Source: Sclerodactyla briareus (taxonomy: Eukaryota; Echinodermata; Holothuroidea; Dendrochirotida; Sclerodactylidae). From it: DNA of 64,000 nt. Of this stretch, positions 27,681-41,107 are shown one piece after another. Numbering within the stretch: position 1 is the stretch's first letter; the number at the start of each line of letters is the position of its first letter. A program made the position numbers and the translations under genes. Where the stretch lies: assembly GCA_026419785.1 (NCBI GenBank), contig JAODTK010003976.1, positions 123,501 to 187,500 of the forward strand. The letters run 5' to 3'. The notes beneath the pieces were generated by a model, which saw nothing but the letters and a program-made list of their open reading frames with translations, did not search any database and had not been told where the DNA came from.

Positions 27681-29217
27681 CAGTGAGTGAGTGTGTTGAA
27701 ACAACCCAAACCTGTCCCGGGACCCGCCATTTTACGTTGCCGTCGGAAAGGACTATCAGTGAACTCCAGGACATGACCCCTTTCTCGAAACCTGGAGGAG
27801 CCAAATATTAGGTTAAGTTCAATGTGCACAGCTCACAGGCCAACAGACAAGACTCATGCAAAGACCCCATAACATATCCCAGTAACCCCAGAAAATCTAC
27901 GACATTACAGCGGAACCATGAAGTGCTAGACCAAAACCAGATCATCGCAAAACTTAGCAGTACAGCCACCTATGGGAAAAGGTCCGGTGACTGCTGGATT
28001 TCGATCCCGGAATATTTGTTTTTATAAATGTCACTGATACCACTCTACCATCTTCCGCCCAACCTAATACCCCCAGATACATGTCGCTGCAATATTTGTG
28101 CAAAAAACAGCTGCTAAAACTTAAACAATAAAAAAGGTTATGTGTTCAAATGTTTTGCCTTGGTCACAATTGGGTCCAGCAGGAAAGATAGGGGAGAGGG
28201 GTAAGTAGCTTATATTAATAGACAGAAAGGAAGAAATTGGAACTAGAAGGTGTTTTTTCTCTTAGAGTTCTTGAGAAATTATAATTATTTCTACTAATCT
28301 TGCCTTTTTCCTACTGAATGTCCACTGACCATGCTCCCCCCCCCCCTCCTCCCACCTGTCGGCTGGGAGTTCCAATGTGTGCCCATGGGGTTCCTCTTCT
28401 GTCAGAGAAGGTGACAGGAGGGATAGGGAACGACGCACCTTGCGCCCAGAACCCCAGGACCAGGGGAGCCATTGAACTCAGGTGGGTTGGCAAACTAGAT
28501 ACAATGACCCTTGACACACCCCTGCTCCATAACCTGAGCAAGGTGAGCAATTGACTCTCCCCTCGGTCACTTTTGTGACCGCTCCACAGTCAGTTTCAAG
28601 AGATCAACACTATACCCTGCTGTACGAATTGGAAAGAAACTGACTAACATGACTCACCTTCAGTTGCTTCCAATAAGAACAACATTGCTACAACTAGATA
28701 TGTACAGGCGGGTAAACCGCCGATGCACTATACCCCACAGAAAAAGCTTTTGTGTGGACCTGTTAGAGGTGCCACATCAAATGAGGTACATTGGACCTCC
28801 AGTGGACTATGAAAAGCCTACATGTGTTCAGGTCCAACTGTAGTTTTTGGGACCAACACAGGTCCACCTCCTCATGAGTTTGATTTTTCAATCAGACAAA
28901 TGTGAAGAAAACAAAAAGATCAATAGGATAAAGCATTAAAGTGTTAGTTTTTTATGCTAACGGACGAAGAATTTCAGCCGGCAGAGACGGCATGATATCC
29001 CCGGACACTTCTTTTCCAGAGTAGTATGGGGTATGTTCTTGCAATTAACAAGACAATTAACAACACACATCGTTTGATGAGTAAAAAAAGTCACCTCCAA
29101 TGTCCAGCCTAATTTCTATACCACCTATTCAAGTTTCCAACTTATATCTCATCTCTAAGACTTTGCTGCACAAGACTACTTTTAGCCTACATTCTTCTCC
29201 TTTTTTTTTCCTCTCAG
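27681..29217. other. EIF2B3 intron, no clear feature
   Basis: Non-coding sequence leading up to the 60-nt exon. GC-richer pieces at 27.8-28.0 and 28.33-28.86 kb have short open frames without recognisable products. Confidence 0.5.
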
Positions 29218-29277
29218 ATGGCTGCGAGGAACGAAGACCCTACTGACCCAATGATACCAATTGGTAACAAGTCACAG
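29218..29277 (+). CDS. EIF2B3: EIF2B3 60-nt microexon-like exon
   Basis: A 20-codon exon, phase 0 at both ends. The acceptor is a long pyrimidine run ending CTCTCAG at 29211-29217; the donor is GTAAGG at 29278. The peptide contains ARNEDPTDPMIPIGNK and joins EANRQ of the previous exon to VGQDSMIG of the next one. The family has a poorly conserved linker of similar length here. Position, phase and strong splice sites carry the call; the sequence alone would not identify it. Its first codon is ATG, but nothing suggests it is a translation start. Confidence 0.75.
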
Positions 29278-32200
29278 GTAAGGCAGGACGTGTGTATGTG
29301 TGTGTGTGTGTGGTGAGCTGTTTGGGCACATGGTGGTTGGGGAAAGGCACATTAAACCCTGCATAATGCTTAGCTCATTCCAGTTAGCATTTGTGAGCTA
29401 ATGTATTTATGTAATCTGCAGCATTCCGCTTCGCGACCTACCTCATACCCAGTTAAGGTGCCCCTTGCCCATCTATTGCAACTTCCTTTCCTGGCAAAAT
29501 ATATACATTTTATACGTACACTAACTGGCAACCCCCATCACCCTCTGGTGTTCGCACAACAACAAAACTGTCAACTTTGTTTGGGCGCCCAGAAAATCTC
29601 ACAAATTGCTTTGGAAGGCCAGAATCGAGATCAATTTACACCAAAAGTGAATAAAAAGAATGCTCATACGACAACCCAGAACAGACAGAAAGGATTCATA
29701 TAATATCCTTACAGCCATAAAGATATTTTTTGAAATTTGTTTCTCCCCAGTTTATGTCCCTCACCGGTTATTCTCCTTCCGGGGCTGGGCTGAGGGAAAC
29801 GAACATGCCAAAATTCTCCCACTCTCAGTTATCCTGACAACAATGATAAACCTGTTCATCACATTGGAATTCAGTTTTGGTCAAGCCACAGTCTGTGAAA
29901 AAATGTACAGAATTTATCCAAAAATAAATCTTAAATCTAGAAATAAGGGAGTTTCGGAGGTCAAAGTTCAATTGGTATTTGTGGCTATAAAGGCCTCAAG
30001 CTTCTATGAACTAGAGGTTAAGGTTCATTGTACCGGGCCCTTGAGCGAGGTATTCTATCTGGATTGCTCATAATGAGGGGTAGGCAATTGGTATGATGCC
30101 ATCTGTGTAATTATCCCCTCCTTCACATTGCAGTCAACCCACAGAGGCATAATTGACTCAGTTTCTCTATGCAGGTGAGGATCTTGCAGTATCCAGGTCT
30201 GCACACTTTTTCAACATTGTATAGGTTTGACCATTTGTCATGAGATACCATGATAAAATTCCCCTGTAAAAGAACAAGCCCTCCTGCATGGCGTATTTGA
30301 CAAAGTTTTTGTCCTGTCAGATACCAGTTTCTGATCACTGTCCTATCACTTGGTCGTGACTAATCATCAAGAACATGAAAATAAAAATTCAGATTACAAG
30401 GAAAATAATATATTATACAAAGTGAGATTGTCATCACCGAGTTTCAAGAATGACTTTCAAGCTGAAACTGAAGAGCATTGTTGTTTCTAACTTGACATCA
30501 CTTCAACAGTAGTGGCAGTGCGCCGAAGCGGACCCATTCCGATGTGCAGGATGGAAGTTTCAGGAGTCTGTGTCTGCTGTATGATCTGTGATGTGGGGCT
30601 CCCCAGATTGGTGTGGCCTCTGCGTACACTCCGACACGGGAACCCTTGGTGACGGACTTGACAGCACATCGCATGTTGGTCCGGTGTGCAGTGTGATGGA
30701 ATTGCAAAGCTGGACTAGTGTGAATATTGACAATTTCCTCTGTATCTATGACAAAAATCATATTCTACAGGTAGCGATTCTCAGATTTACTGATACATTA
30801 ATGAAACGAAGAGAGACCTTGACCCAAGACTGGTTTGTCCTCTCCCCCAAATCCAGGCAAAAACATCACCTGGACATTCACCTCATTTCTTTGCACAGTG
30901 ATTCATAATCACCATCGAGCTAGGGATCTTAAGAGTCTTTTTTACACATGGAAACATCTCAAATGTGACAAGTCTCGCTTTGTTTGGCTTACCAAACTAT
31001 AAATTCCATTTGTGCGACAGGATAGGGAGGCAAATTGAGGCACTGGTGCATGCATTGGTCTCAGGGGACTCTAAAAGTATTTCCTGACTGGCTTGTGACA
31101 TTGTTACTTCATCACCTTTGTTCTTGGATGTATGGGATTAGTATTAGGTATTAGTGTTGGAGCGCATCAACGCCCTCCCCCCCAGCCCCAAAAACAAAAA
31201 GGTTTGCCAAAAGGGGTGGATGAATTGAACAAGTGAGATTATAGTATCAATATTCAATTAGTGGCAATGATACTACTTTAACCACTCCCTTCCATCTGCC
31301 ATGATGGAAATGACAGTAGTGGCCAGCGCCAGCGAAAAGAATATGCCAGATCCCAGGGCTAGTAGGTGGGTAACTGCCAATGTGGTAAAAAATGTTAAAA
31401 ATGAGTACATTACTTATAAAATTGCTGATAAAACACTATGTTGTATAAGCGCTCTATAACATGTGTGATATTTCATTTTATATGATTATAACAGTGTTCT
31501 GGAAAATTTTGCTTTGCACCTAGGAAACCATTATAATGACGAAAATGATAGTAGGGGAACATTTTCTGGATTGATGTGTGCTGCTAACCACTGTCTGGGA
31601 GTCTTCCAAACATTTCCCTGTTGATCACAGGGTTGTCGTGAATATAAAAATAAAAGAGGGAGAGGTGGGACAGTTAGGCCGGTAGTTTGGTACATTGTGG
31701 AAGTTGAAACTACACTGCACTAACTATTTACAGCTGAAAGGGTTATGATAAAAAAAAATCAAAAAACTTGTTTTTTTTTTAAAATTTGAAACATTTTCCC
31801 TTCCCTCATATCTTGGTGGAGAGGAGAGCCGGTCTAATAGAGAAAAGATATTCCTTCAACAGAAGAAGCAAGTCTTGAATCTCAGCAGGAAAAAATGACC
31901 CTTGGCATTAAATTCAAATAAGCAATCTCTCAACTTCTCCTGTGAATTCCATGCATTACTCCTTCCTTTTAACAGGGCCCTAACAGCCTCACTGTGTTAG
32001 ACCCCACCTGTATGGGCGCCGCGGCTGTTACACTCCCCACTGCCCACCGCTGTGGACAAGGCACTAGGGGGAGGGGTGGATTCATCCATTGTACACATAG
32101 CAGTCAATCATATGTTTCTGAGTCACTAGGAATTTGGGGTAGATCTTGTAATCCTCTTTTTATATGTTCGATACATTGCATGTCTCTCAACCTTTTTTAT

Positions 32201-32565
32201 CCGTTTCCTGACCTTAGCTCTTTCTGCCGGGAAAGAATATTATAGTCTCAAGAGCATCGTGTGAGAGGCCCTACAGGGAGGAGGTTGACGCGTTTGCTAT
32301 AGTCCACGCTTTGTCGGGCCTGGAGTCAGTTTATGACATGGCTCGCTTCAGGCAGGACAGGGTTGGCTGAAGGAGGGGGAGGGCAAAACTTATCTCTTGT
32401 ATTAGCAAGACACGCTGGATTGGCTCTCAAGGTCACTCAGCAAGCAGGAATGAATGACTCCCCTGAATTCTTGACACACAGAAGTGGATGAAACTTATGA
32501 AATGTAGAGTTTTCTAAGAAAGCGACCCTAGCATCAATAATCAATCTAACATTGTGAAGAATGAT
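29278..32565. other. EIF2B3 intron, unassigned
   Basis: (TG)n tract at 29291-29311, then non-coding DNA. Open stretches at 29.4-30.07 and 30.49-30.91 kb show no domain that I recognise. No repeat boundary found. Confidence 0.45.
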
Positions 32566-33060
32566 GGATGGTTGCGCCTCCCTGCTCGTGTGGTCATCTG
32601 TCTGTCTGTTGTCTGTGTGGCACTGTGATTTAATGTCTGGTTTGGTCTGTTTGTCACAGTGATTTTTCAGCCTTACTATATGTCCTATGTTCTTTGTCAT
32701 ATTAATCGATTGTCTGTCTTCCTATAGGTGTATCGTACTGTGTTCCAGCTGTGCACTGTCGTCTTGTGTGGACTATCGGCTTGCCTCTCCGTTTGTCGTT
32801 CTGTCTGTGTAAAACTGTGATTTTTTTTCTATATGCCCATCGCTGTTGGCAGATGATCCTCAGCCTTTTTATATGTCTGTATGTCATCTTTGGGCAATCT
32901 ATCTACTGTCTGTCATCCATATGGTCTATCTTGCCTGTGTTTCACTGTGCATTGTCAGTCTGGTGAACCATATGCTTGACCTCTCTATCTTCTGTCTGTC
33001 GGGTCCGTCTGTCTGCCTCTCTGTGTCTGTCGGTGCCTTTCTGCTCGTTTTGTTGTGATT
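32566..33060. repeat. CTGT-rich degenerate repeat
   Basis: Irregular array of tctgtctgt words with recurring longer phrases (cactgtgattt, cagccttactatatgtc / cagcctttttatatgtct). It looks like an old, diverged minisatellite with a unit of 100-200 bp. Confidence 0.5.
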
Positions 33061-34964
33061 GTTGCTGTTTTTTGGTCGACAGATTTTGGGCACACTGATA
33101 GGTTTCAGTTACAGTCCAAAACTCATTCAGGTTTGTTCTATTCAGTGCAAATGATTTGCTGCAGAATCGTATGTGCTTGACTGATCAATCATTGTCCACT
33201 CATTGGGTAGTACTGAACTGGGCTATGTGCATTGTAAAAATTGCTTATATATCGTTTGGATGAATATGTGATATTTTCCTCTAAATTCGGAAAAGGCTGG
33301 TAAGTACGTTTGTATCATTTTTGCCATAAAGGCTCAGACTATTACTAGGGAAACTAACATATAGGTGATCGACTGAGGATCTCTATTATATTACTTCACA
33401 GGCTAGGTTACTCAGGCCTCACTGATGCTCATTTGAGACTATACTGAACTGCTGCTTTTGCAGAAAGATGGGTAAAGCCTATAGCAGTGACTGGGATTAG
33501 CCAATCCAGTATGGTGAATTCCATGAAAGCACAGAAAGATGTAGAAAAAAATTTATGAGGCTCAGAGTGGCAATGCAACAATCGTAATGTAACAATTGTT
33601 AAGTGTTTTTCTAGTCTTGTGAAGACGCCGTGACCTGTGACTCAATTTTGAGCTCTCACATAATCTAAGTACCCTCTATACAGCCCTTGAACAGTTTGGG
33701 GTTGGTCCTAGATATGTGTTTGCCACGGACATCTTGTAATAATGTTAGTGGAGGCGCCTATGCAGATGCTTAACTGTATAACAAGCAATAAATCATGCAT
33801 CAAGTACCGCCAAACGTTAGAAAAGACTGAGTAAGTTAGTCGAAAATATTCATCTTTTTAGGGACAGTGACTCCAAGGACACTTGGAATCAACAACAGCG
33901 AAACGGGTTCATTAGTTATTAGCAGGCCGAAAATGATCTCCCTTACGGTTCACACTCGGCTGAGAATTTTCGCTGCGAAGCCTTGAACAGCTGGGACTCC
34001 ACAACATTCTCGATCGTCTCTCACAAATAACTGTCTATTTCCCATACTGTACTATTCATGTTGCCTATTATTGTCGAGAGATATTCAAAGAATAGCAATA
34101 ATGATGTGCAGACTTCGCGAAATTAATGAAAGTTTTCGTTCCGATCCGTCACTATAATTATAGTTTGTCATTCACGATAGAAACACACATATTTGGAAGG
34201 AGATATAAAAATTTCGTATGTTAGTTTAATGAGGATCCTCGTAGAAGCGAATCAGGCAACCCACGGGACGTGAAACAGCTTCTTGATGAAAGTGTGTTGT
34301 GATTGGCCTTCTTTAGATTGTGAAGATAATATGTCATATCGAACAGTTTCCAAGACGAAGATATTGCCCATTCACCCAATCACCAATGATATTATATACA
34401 AACAAACTGGAAGACACAACGGGTGGTTCGTTGAAAACGAGTGTAGCTTCGTCTTAACCAAGACTAGTGTTTTCCTGCTAATAACCTCTTATAGTGTCTG
34501 CAGTTGATTCTCACTTTGGGAGTGTGCTCAAGGTTGAACATTCAGCTCGACCTTGCCCTTCCTGTTATATGGCATTCATAGTCCTCAGTGACTGCATTGT
34601 TAGGTTGAATGCTGATATTGACCTTGTGCCTGACTTTGTGCCTCGAAACTTTCTACCCATCTCATAGGGATAAATTGTGCACCCCAATCACATGGTACTA
34701 TGACAATAATACAATTTACTGTTTGAGAGCTGCATGTTTTAATTCAGTATATCTCTGTGACCATGACCGGCGCCAGCCATATGGCACTCATAGATCAGTA
34801 ACACTTTGAGTGTGGGTACATGTTGGCAGACATATCGAATAAAAGGTGGACGATATGTCTATCCTTTTGCCTCCGAGTTCCCTCAGAATCTGAGTGCAAC
34901 CCTAACTGAGAATGCTGAACCTAAGATATTCATTGCATTGAACTGACCACTCACTTTTCCTCAG
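33061..34964. other. EIF2B3 intron, no clear feature
   Basis: AT-rich non-coding sequence up to the exon at 34965. Nothing recognised. Confidence 0.5.
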
Positions 34965-35115
34965 GTTGGCCAGGACTCCATGATTGGCCAAGGCAGCACC
35001 ATTGGTGAGAAGGTGTCGGTCAAGAATATCCATCGTCGTTCAACACTGCGATCATCCGTGACAGAGTGAAGATCACAACTTCGGTCATTATGGATCACGT
35101 CACCATCCGTGAAGG
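34965..35115 (+). CDS. EIF2B3: EIF2B3 beta-helix exon, with a frameshift
   Basis: Encodes the start of the left-handed beta-helix (hexapeptide repeats) of eIF2B-gamma. It begins after TTTTCCTCAG with VGQDSMIGQGSTIGEKVS and ends RDRVKITTSVIMDHVTIRE plus two bases of a Gly codon, before the donor GTAAGG at 35116. The repeated [I/V]-G-x-x-[S/T] pattern is typical of the fold. Between about 35020 and 35048 the reading frame changes by a net -1; as written, a stop (TGA) appears at 35067. The observed length, 151 nt, is one short of the 152 required by the exon phases, so a single missing base is the simplest reading. Whether it is lost in the genome or only in the assembly cannot be told here. Confidence 0.85.
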
Positions 35116-36424
35116 GTAAGGTGACTAAGGAGAGTCCCCTTTTCCCCTGGGTTTGTGGGTGTGAAGTGATTGTGCCGTAGCCCGATAAATCATCAAAGCA
35201 TCGGGCTAGCTGCTAACCCAGGGCTGTGACTATAAGTTGTGTCGCTGAACATCATGCACCGTACTTCCCAGTTGTTCAGCGGGCCAGCTGGGATGAATGC
35301 CATCTGCAATTTTAATGACCCTCTTTTCACTCTGCAAGTCCATGCCACAGTAATCTAGTTCTTGCAGGACAGATAGTATGTTTTTCTCATGTGAAACATT
35401 CAAAGGGAGACATGGTGACATGGAGGTCAATCATCTGTAGATTTCACCAACACTTTGGAGGTACAACTGAAGAATTACTTTAGAAGCCGGTTATCAGAAG
35501 AGAGGAGGGGGACATTTTTCATGGGAACCATCATGTGCGATCGAAAGGGTCCTTACGGGGGAAAACCAGTTGGAAGTTGTTGTTTTTTTGGTGATTAACT
35601 TGGGGACGAAATTTCGTACAGAGTTTGGGAGGTGCCGCCATCATGATCCTCTAAGTGCACCTCATCTGGTGACCTTTGACCTTAATTTAACCTCACCAGT
35701 TTTCACAATGAAATTTCATGGCCATTTTCAGATCTCGAAATAAAACTCTGATCAAATTATCCATGGGTTCAATTTTTTCCAAGTGTGACCGTTCATGTGT
35801 CAAGATAATAGGTGAAGTTGTCATTTAAAAATTAGAGCAGTTGGGATATCATGGCAGTGGATAGTTTTTTGTTTGATTCCATGGTGAAACACACCTGATG
35901 ATGAGTTTTAGAGAGTCCAAACATTGAAGTTTAAAAATGTTTTTAATTCAGAGAGAAAGACTCAGTGAAAAAAATATTTGTATCTGTGATAGAACTCTGT
36001 GTGTCTCATATAGTTGAACAATCTCGCTTCGATCAGACAGTCAAAATTACATGGGGTATGGTCACAGAGGTATACAGCAGCTTCTTGTTTGTTTTTTTTG
36101 TTATTGGTCATGTCATTTTAGGTGAAAATAGGAATCACTTATTGACAAAAAAAACTGACAAATAATATCAATTCATGCAGTAGTCCAATGACTGTCTGTT
36201 ATGGCCAATTTTATGACAGGGGAACATTTTTCATGAAGAAGTTCTCTTGATGGAACACAATTGTTGAAATGAAAATTGTGCTCATCGTTGGGGAATGGAA
36301 GGGCAATTGATGGTCTATATGTGAACATTACATAGTTTTTGCATTCACATCAATTGCGTGGTTATGTGTAACTCAGTTGCAGTCACAAAACAAACTTAGC
36401 TCCTAGCATTCCAGTAGATTAGGT
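35116..36424. other. EIF2B3 intron, no clear feature
   Basis: Non-coding sequence following the donor at 35116. Nothing recognised. Confidence 0.5.
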
Positions 36425-36775
36425 GCTTAGCCTGGGCCAGTGGGCCTACCTCTAGAAGCCCAAGGACTTTTCCGCAGTGCTGTTGGACAACGCATGCCTA
36501 CTGAAATGTCCCACATCACTCATGCGTGGGTACCTTGTGAGGTGACTTGTGAAGAGTATCAAGTGCTGTATGTGGCTGCTTGCTGTTGAGTAGTCCTCCG
36601 GTGGACACCATGAAGTGACATAATGAAATGGTGCATCGGGTCGATAACAATCAAGTGGTGCCTGGTAAATGGTATGGATGTGACAAGTCACTGAATGATA
36701 TGGGGTAATACATGTAAAGTGCTTATGAGCAGTTCCGACCCTGGTTAAAGGGCTATATAAGAACGAGATACAGTA
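36425..36775 (+). mobile_element. Possible SINE/LINE fragment with CR1/L2-like tail
   Basis: Ends with catgtaaagtgcttatgagc … aagggctatataagaacg, which resembles the 3' tail of CR1/L2 LINEs and of SINEs that borrow it. The body (36450-36690) is GC-richer than the flanks but has no motif I can name. Confidence 0.4.
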
Positions 36776-37689
36776 TACTGTCGTATTCTATCTAGTGCAG
36801 ATGATCCCTTCCTAGCCTAGGCTCAGCACTCACCAGACTCATGTACAGCGACTCTACATTCCCATTTTGCAACTTTGAAGGCAAACTGTCGCTAGCAAAT
36901 TGCCACTTTTTTTCCGTAATCATACACACCCTGTCCACCTCTGGATATTTCTATCGCTGATACTCACCGCTGCAATCTTGGTACCTGGGACCTGGGATTT
37001 CTCGAGTGAATGCACTGGAGAACTTCAACCATACTGTGACTCCTCATAATCCTGAAAGCCATTTCTAACGGCTCTGAAGTAGTGTCGCCTGTAGGCAAAC
37101 TCCCAGTGAATACTCAGTCAGGGTCACTTCGATGGGGAATATAGCCTCCTTGAATTTCTTTGCACAAACAACACCATGCACTTCCACGAATCCCAAGGCT
37201 GGTGACTAGCTGCCATATCAGGCGAGACCTTTCATCAGTTCATGGTTGAAACTGATGATGTTAGAATTTCATTTTTCCAGACTGTGGACAAAAATAGGGA
37301 TCATTTAACAGTTGTTGGCCCATCCCGCTGTTAGTCACTTCGTCATCGCGCGCCTATGTGGGTAGAATTCAATGAAATTTCTGAACGATGATGGGTTGGT
37401 CAGCACAACTGGTCATCTGTAATAGTATTACACAAAATGTTTCCTCTGCAGATGTGATCAGAGAGATTCCCGAGAAGTCCCGTCATTGATCTGTTTGTGT
37501 TCTGCCTTTTTTATCCGCGGATTTTTAGCGATCAATTCATCCAAAGTACACTGCTTAGTCGGCACGTAGAATATTTGTTCCTTTCCAGAATAGTTGCTCT
37601 GGGAAAAGTATGAACATTTCGCCAGTGTGCGTTTCCTGCACCATTGATGCTCTGGTTTAGACATCATGCTGACAATACAAGGTTTTTGA
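36776..37689. other. EIF2B3 intron, no clear feature
   Basis: Non-coding. Nothing recognised before the tandem-repeat block starts. Confidence 0.5.
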
Positions 37690-38720
37690 GGCCTTTTATA
37701 TCCCCAGGACACTGCAGTGTCCAGGGGGTATCATGGTTTTGGCTCACTGTCGTCCGCGTCTCCGTCCCCGCCGCCGCTTTTCTCGTTAGCGCTTCTAGCT
37801 CTTCAGCCGCATTGTCCGATTTACTTGAAACTTGGCACCCAGTGTGTCTAATGAAATCTTGGATTAGTTCGGAAGTGGGCGTCGCCACACCCAATTGGCG
37901 GCAGAATCTTGGATTATTGGGATGAAACGCATTTTATTCTCGTTAACGCTCTAGCTCTGCAACGCATTGTCCGATTTACCCGAAACTTGGCACCATGTTC
38001 GTCATGTGGAAATCTTGACGAGTTCGAAGTAGGCGTGGCCGCACCCCTCCAACGGCGGCCATCTTGGATTTTTCGATGAGCTCTGACTTTTTTTGCAATA
38101 GCCGTTTCGGAACATTGCGATCGTTTTGGGACCAACTTCAAGTTTCGCCCCAATCGGACCCCCACATGGCGGCCATTTTGAATTTTATCGCAAAAATAAC
38201 GCTTTATCCGATTGACTTAAAACTTGGTGTATAGGTCCGCCATGAAGAAATATCTGATGATTTTGAAAGTGGGCATGGCCACACCCCTCCAACGGCGGCC
38301 ATCTTGGATTTTTTTCGACGAACTGACGTTTTTTGCAGATATGTCACGTTTCGGACCATGCGATTGTTTTGACCAACTTAATTTTCGCCTCATTGGGACC
38401 CCACATGGCAGCCCCATTTTGAATTTTTTGGCAGAAATAACGCTTCATCCAATTGACTCGAAAGTTGGTTGTACAGACCGCCATGAAGGAATCTTAGACG
38501 AGTTTGAAAGTGGCGTGGCACGCCCCTCCAACGGGGGCCACTCTTGGATTTTTTGACGAACTGACTTTTTCGCAGTATTGCGCGTTTCGGACATGGCAAT
38601 CTTTGAGGACCCACTTGATTTTCGCCCCATTGGACCACAAACAGTGGGCATTTTGATTTTCTTTCGCAAAACTAGCGCTTCATCCGATTGACTTGAACAT
38701 ATCGATTTTCCAAACTTTTC
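37690..38720. repeat. ~240-bp tandem repeat array
   Basis: The phrase ccgatttacttgaaacttgg and variants recurs at about 37817, 37970, 38208, 38449 and 38682, followed each time by gtgggcgtggccacacccctccaa, ggcggccatcttggattttt and tttcggaacatggcgatcg. Units after the first are 233-241 bp. At the left border is a perfect 16-bp palindrome, ggacactgcagtgtcc (37707-37722). The part from 37981 is repeated at 41111-41830. Confidence 0.9.
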
Positions 38721-41107
38721 AGATTTGAACAAAACTTGGTGGATGGGGGCTACATTGTTCCTCACAAAGTTAGAAGTCATTTCAAAGCCATCGTGTTCAA
38801 TTTGCATTATTCATGTGCCCATTAACTCCCATGGATTGTAACAAAACTTGGTGGATGGCAGTTTCACTTGGTTGTTGAGCAGCATGGTGGCCTTTATGGG
38901 GTGTTAGATCTTCTTCCCAATGATTTGCTCAAAAGCGGGGATATACACGTGGGCGTTTACCCGCCACCACATGTCTAGTTCTTGGATGTGGATGGGCCAG
39001 CTCATCAGGCCAATTCATTGCACCCCTCATGCTTCACACGATCTCCTGCTGTCATGGGCCTTTGCTTTTGATGGCACACCCTTTGGATTCAGATGAGGGG
39101 ACAAGATGGTGGGGGGGGGGGATAACAATTAATTGTACTACTCCATGTATCCTTACCAGTATACATACTAGGTGCCCAGATCTGTATATTCTTCCAGCAC
39201 AGAGTGTTTACAGTTCCATTCCAACTTTTCCAGCCCTTCTTTCACAAGCTCCTAAAACTCAAGGCATAGCCTATCCTAGATTTCTTGACTATGAAACCCA
39301 ACTCTTTTCTTGAGATCCTTCTCAAGTGTTCGTACTTATGTATTTCCTAGGATTGAGGAAGATTGTTGTTTTGTTTTTTTTCGTTTGAGCTATTGTTATG
39401 GCCATCATTCTATCTAACCTTCTATCTATCCAGTCTGTAAACTTTCGGTTTTTAATAGTAATAATCACAATATACATCTTATCTAGCGGCGGAATCCCAA
39501 CCAGGCTGCTCACAGCGCTTTCCGGGTGACAAGAAGAAAAAAAAAGTCTAGATACAGTACAATGGGTCACAAATGTTTGTGCTTTCGATGAATCTCGACC
39601 AGATTGATCACCATGTTTATTGACTGATTGGTCATCGTTGACCACGTTAAGGTCAAGGTCAAAGTCATTAAAAGAGGCACAATGGCTAATAAGTGAAAAT
39701 GCACAATGCTACTCCTACAAATTTTGGTGCCTAGTGCTGACATTCAGTCTGACAGCTGTACCTTGGGTGTTCTGGAATTGTTGGTCCAAGGGCCCACTTG
39801 GGCCTGGGGCCCATTTATGAAATTGCACACAATGTTTCTTGAAATGCCTCTCCTTCCACAAGCTTCATTGATTTTCTTCAACTTTACATGTATGGTCCTT
39901 GGGTAGAGTGCCTAGGGTGTTTGGGGAATTTTGGGCTAGGGCCCACTTTGGGCTCTAGGCCCATTACTGTATATGAAATACTGCAAAATCTGTATCTCCA
40001 CAAATTCCTGTTGCACAGTGCCTGCTGTTCGTCATAATGTGGCCTGAAGGCCGTAACACAGGTGTTCCGGGATTATGACCCATTGCCCAGGTGGGCCCCT
40101 GGGGCCCATCATGTGGATTATGCAAATGGCTCATCTATTTCACTTACTCAACTTACTTCCCATATTGCCCTTTGCCCCCACCCCGCGCCATTGACATCTT
40201 GCAACTTTTTACAGTAGCCCGGGCGGGCAACCCTATCGTCCTCTTATTTTGCCATTGAACGTTTTGAGTTCATGAGCATCTGTGGCTAAAATTTCATCGG
40301 TTTTCTCGCCGACAAAAATCACCCATCTGCTTTTCAATCGACATTCAGAATCTTGCTATGAGCATTTTTCTTCGTCCGCGTCGTCCTTTTCAGGAATGTG
40401 TATCCGTCATCGGTTTGCGTGCTATTTTTTGGATTTATTCTCCCGTCGATCCCGTTTTGCGTAAGTCCATATTTAGCCTAGGCTGCTCCAGCACAATATG
40501 GTAAGTGCATGGCTTTCCCCCGTCGCCTAACACACGCGGGTGTGTGGGCCCTATTGTGGTTAGTTTCAGTAGGCTGGACTGTTGTCCGGGTGCTTTCCCT
40601 AGCTGAGGGCCCCCCCCTCCTTCCCTCCTCCCTTCCTTGGGTTTTTCCCCTTCCCCTCCCTTTCCCCTTCTCCCGGGGGGGGTTGTCCCCCCGCGCCGCG
40701 GCGCTAAGGGAATGTTTACGCAGAGGGTGAGCGGCGGGGAAATGGGGGATACCTTGTTCGTTAACTTGGCTTGGAGTCTAAGTTAACTCGTCTTTTCGTG
40801 AGTTTGTTCCCCCTGCCGAGTTACTTGTATTTTGTATAGTCTTTATACTGCAATACCCACGGTTATGACATTTCGCATATCATGTCGGAAGTGATGCCTT
40901 CTTGTTGATATTGCTTTTGTATACCGTTCGTGATCGGCTTTTTTTTGGAAAAATTGGTTTGTATTTTGTATATTCTTAATGCAATACACTCGTACTATTA
41001 CATTTCGCTTATCATGAGTCGGAAGTATTCTATTTTTGATATTGTTACCGGCCGTTTGTGTATTTTGTATAGTCTATCCAGCCCTACACTGTATTATGAC
41101 ATATCGC
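37978..41107. repeat. 3.13-kb tandem duplication, unit 1
   Basis: Three well-separated anchors (cgaaacttggcaccatgttc at 37981, ttcttggatgtggatgggcc at 38979, atggctt-cccccgt at 40509) recur 3.13-3.16 kb downstream in the same order. The unit contains part of the 240-bp array, a pair of about 220-bp 'gggcccat' repeats (39.7-40.1 kb), a GC-rich pyrimidine block (40.59-40.70 kb) and the start of a roughly 110-bp minisatellite (40.83-41.1 kb). Confidence 0.85.

Noticed and set aside
30480..30910. Overlapping open frames of 60-106 codons
   Set aside because: Frames open on both strands, no recognised motif, no splice sites in matching phase.
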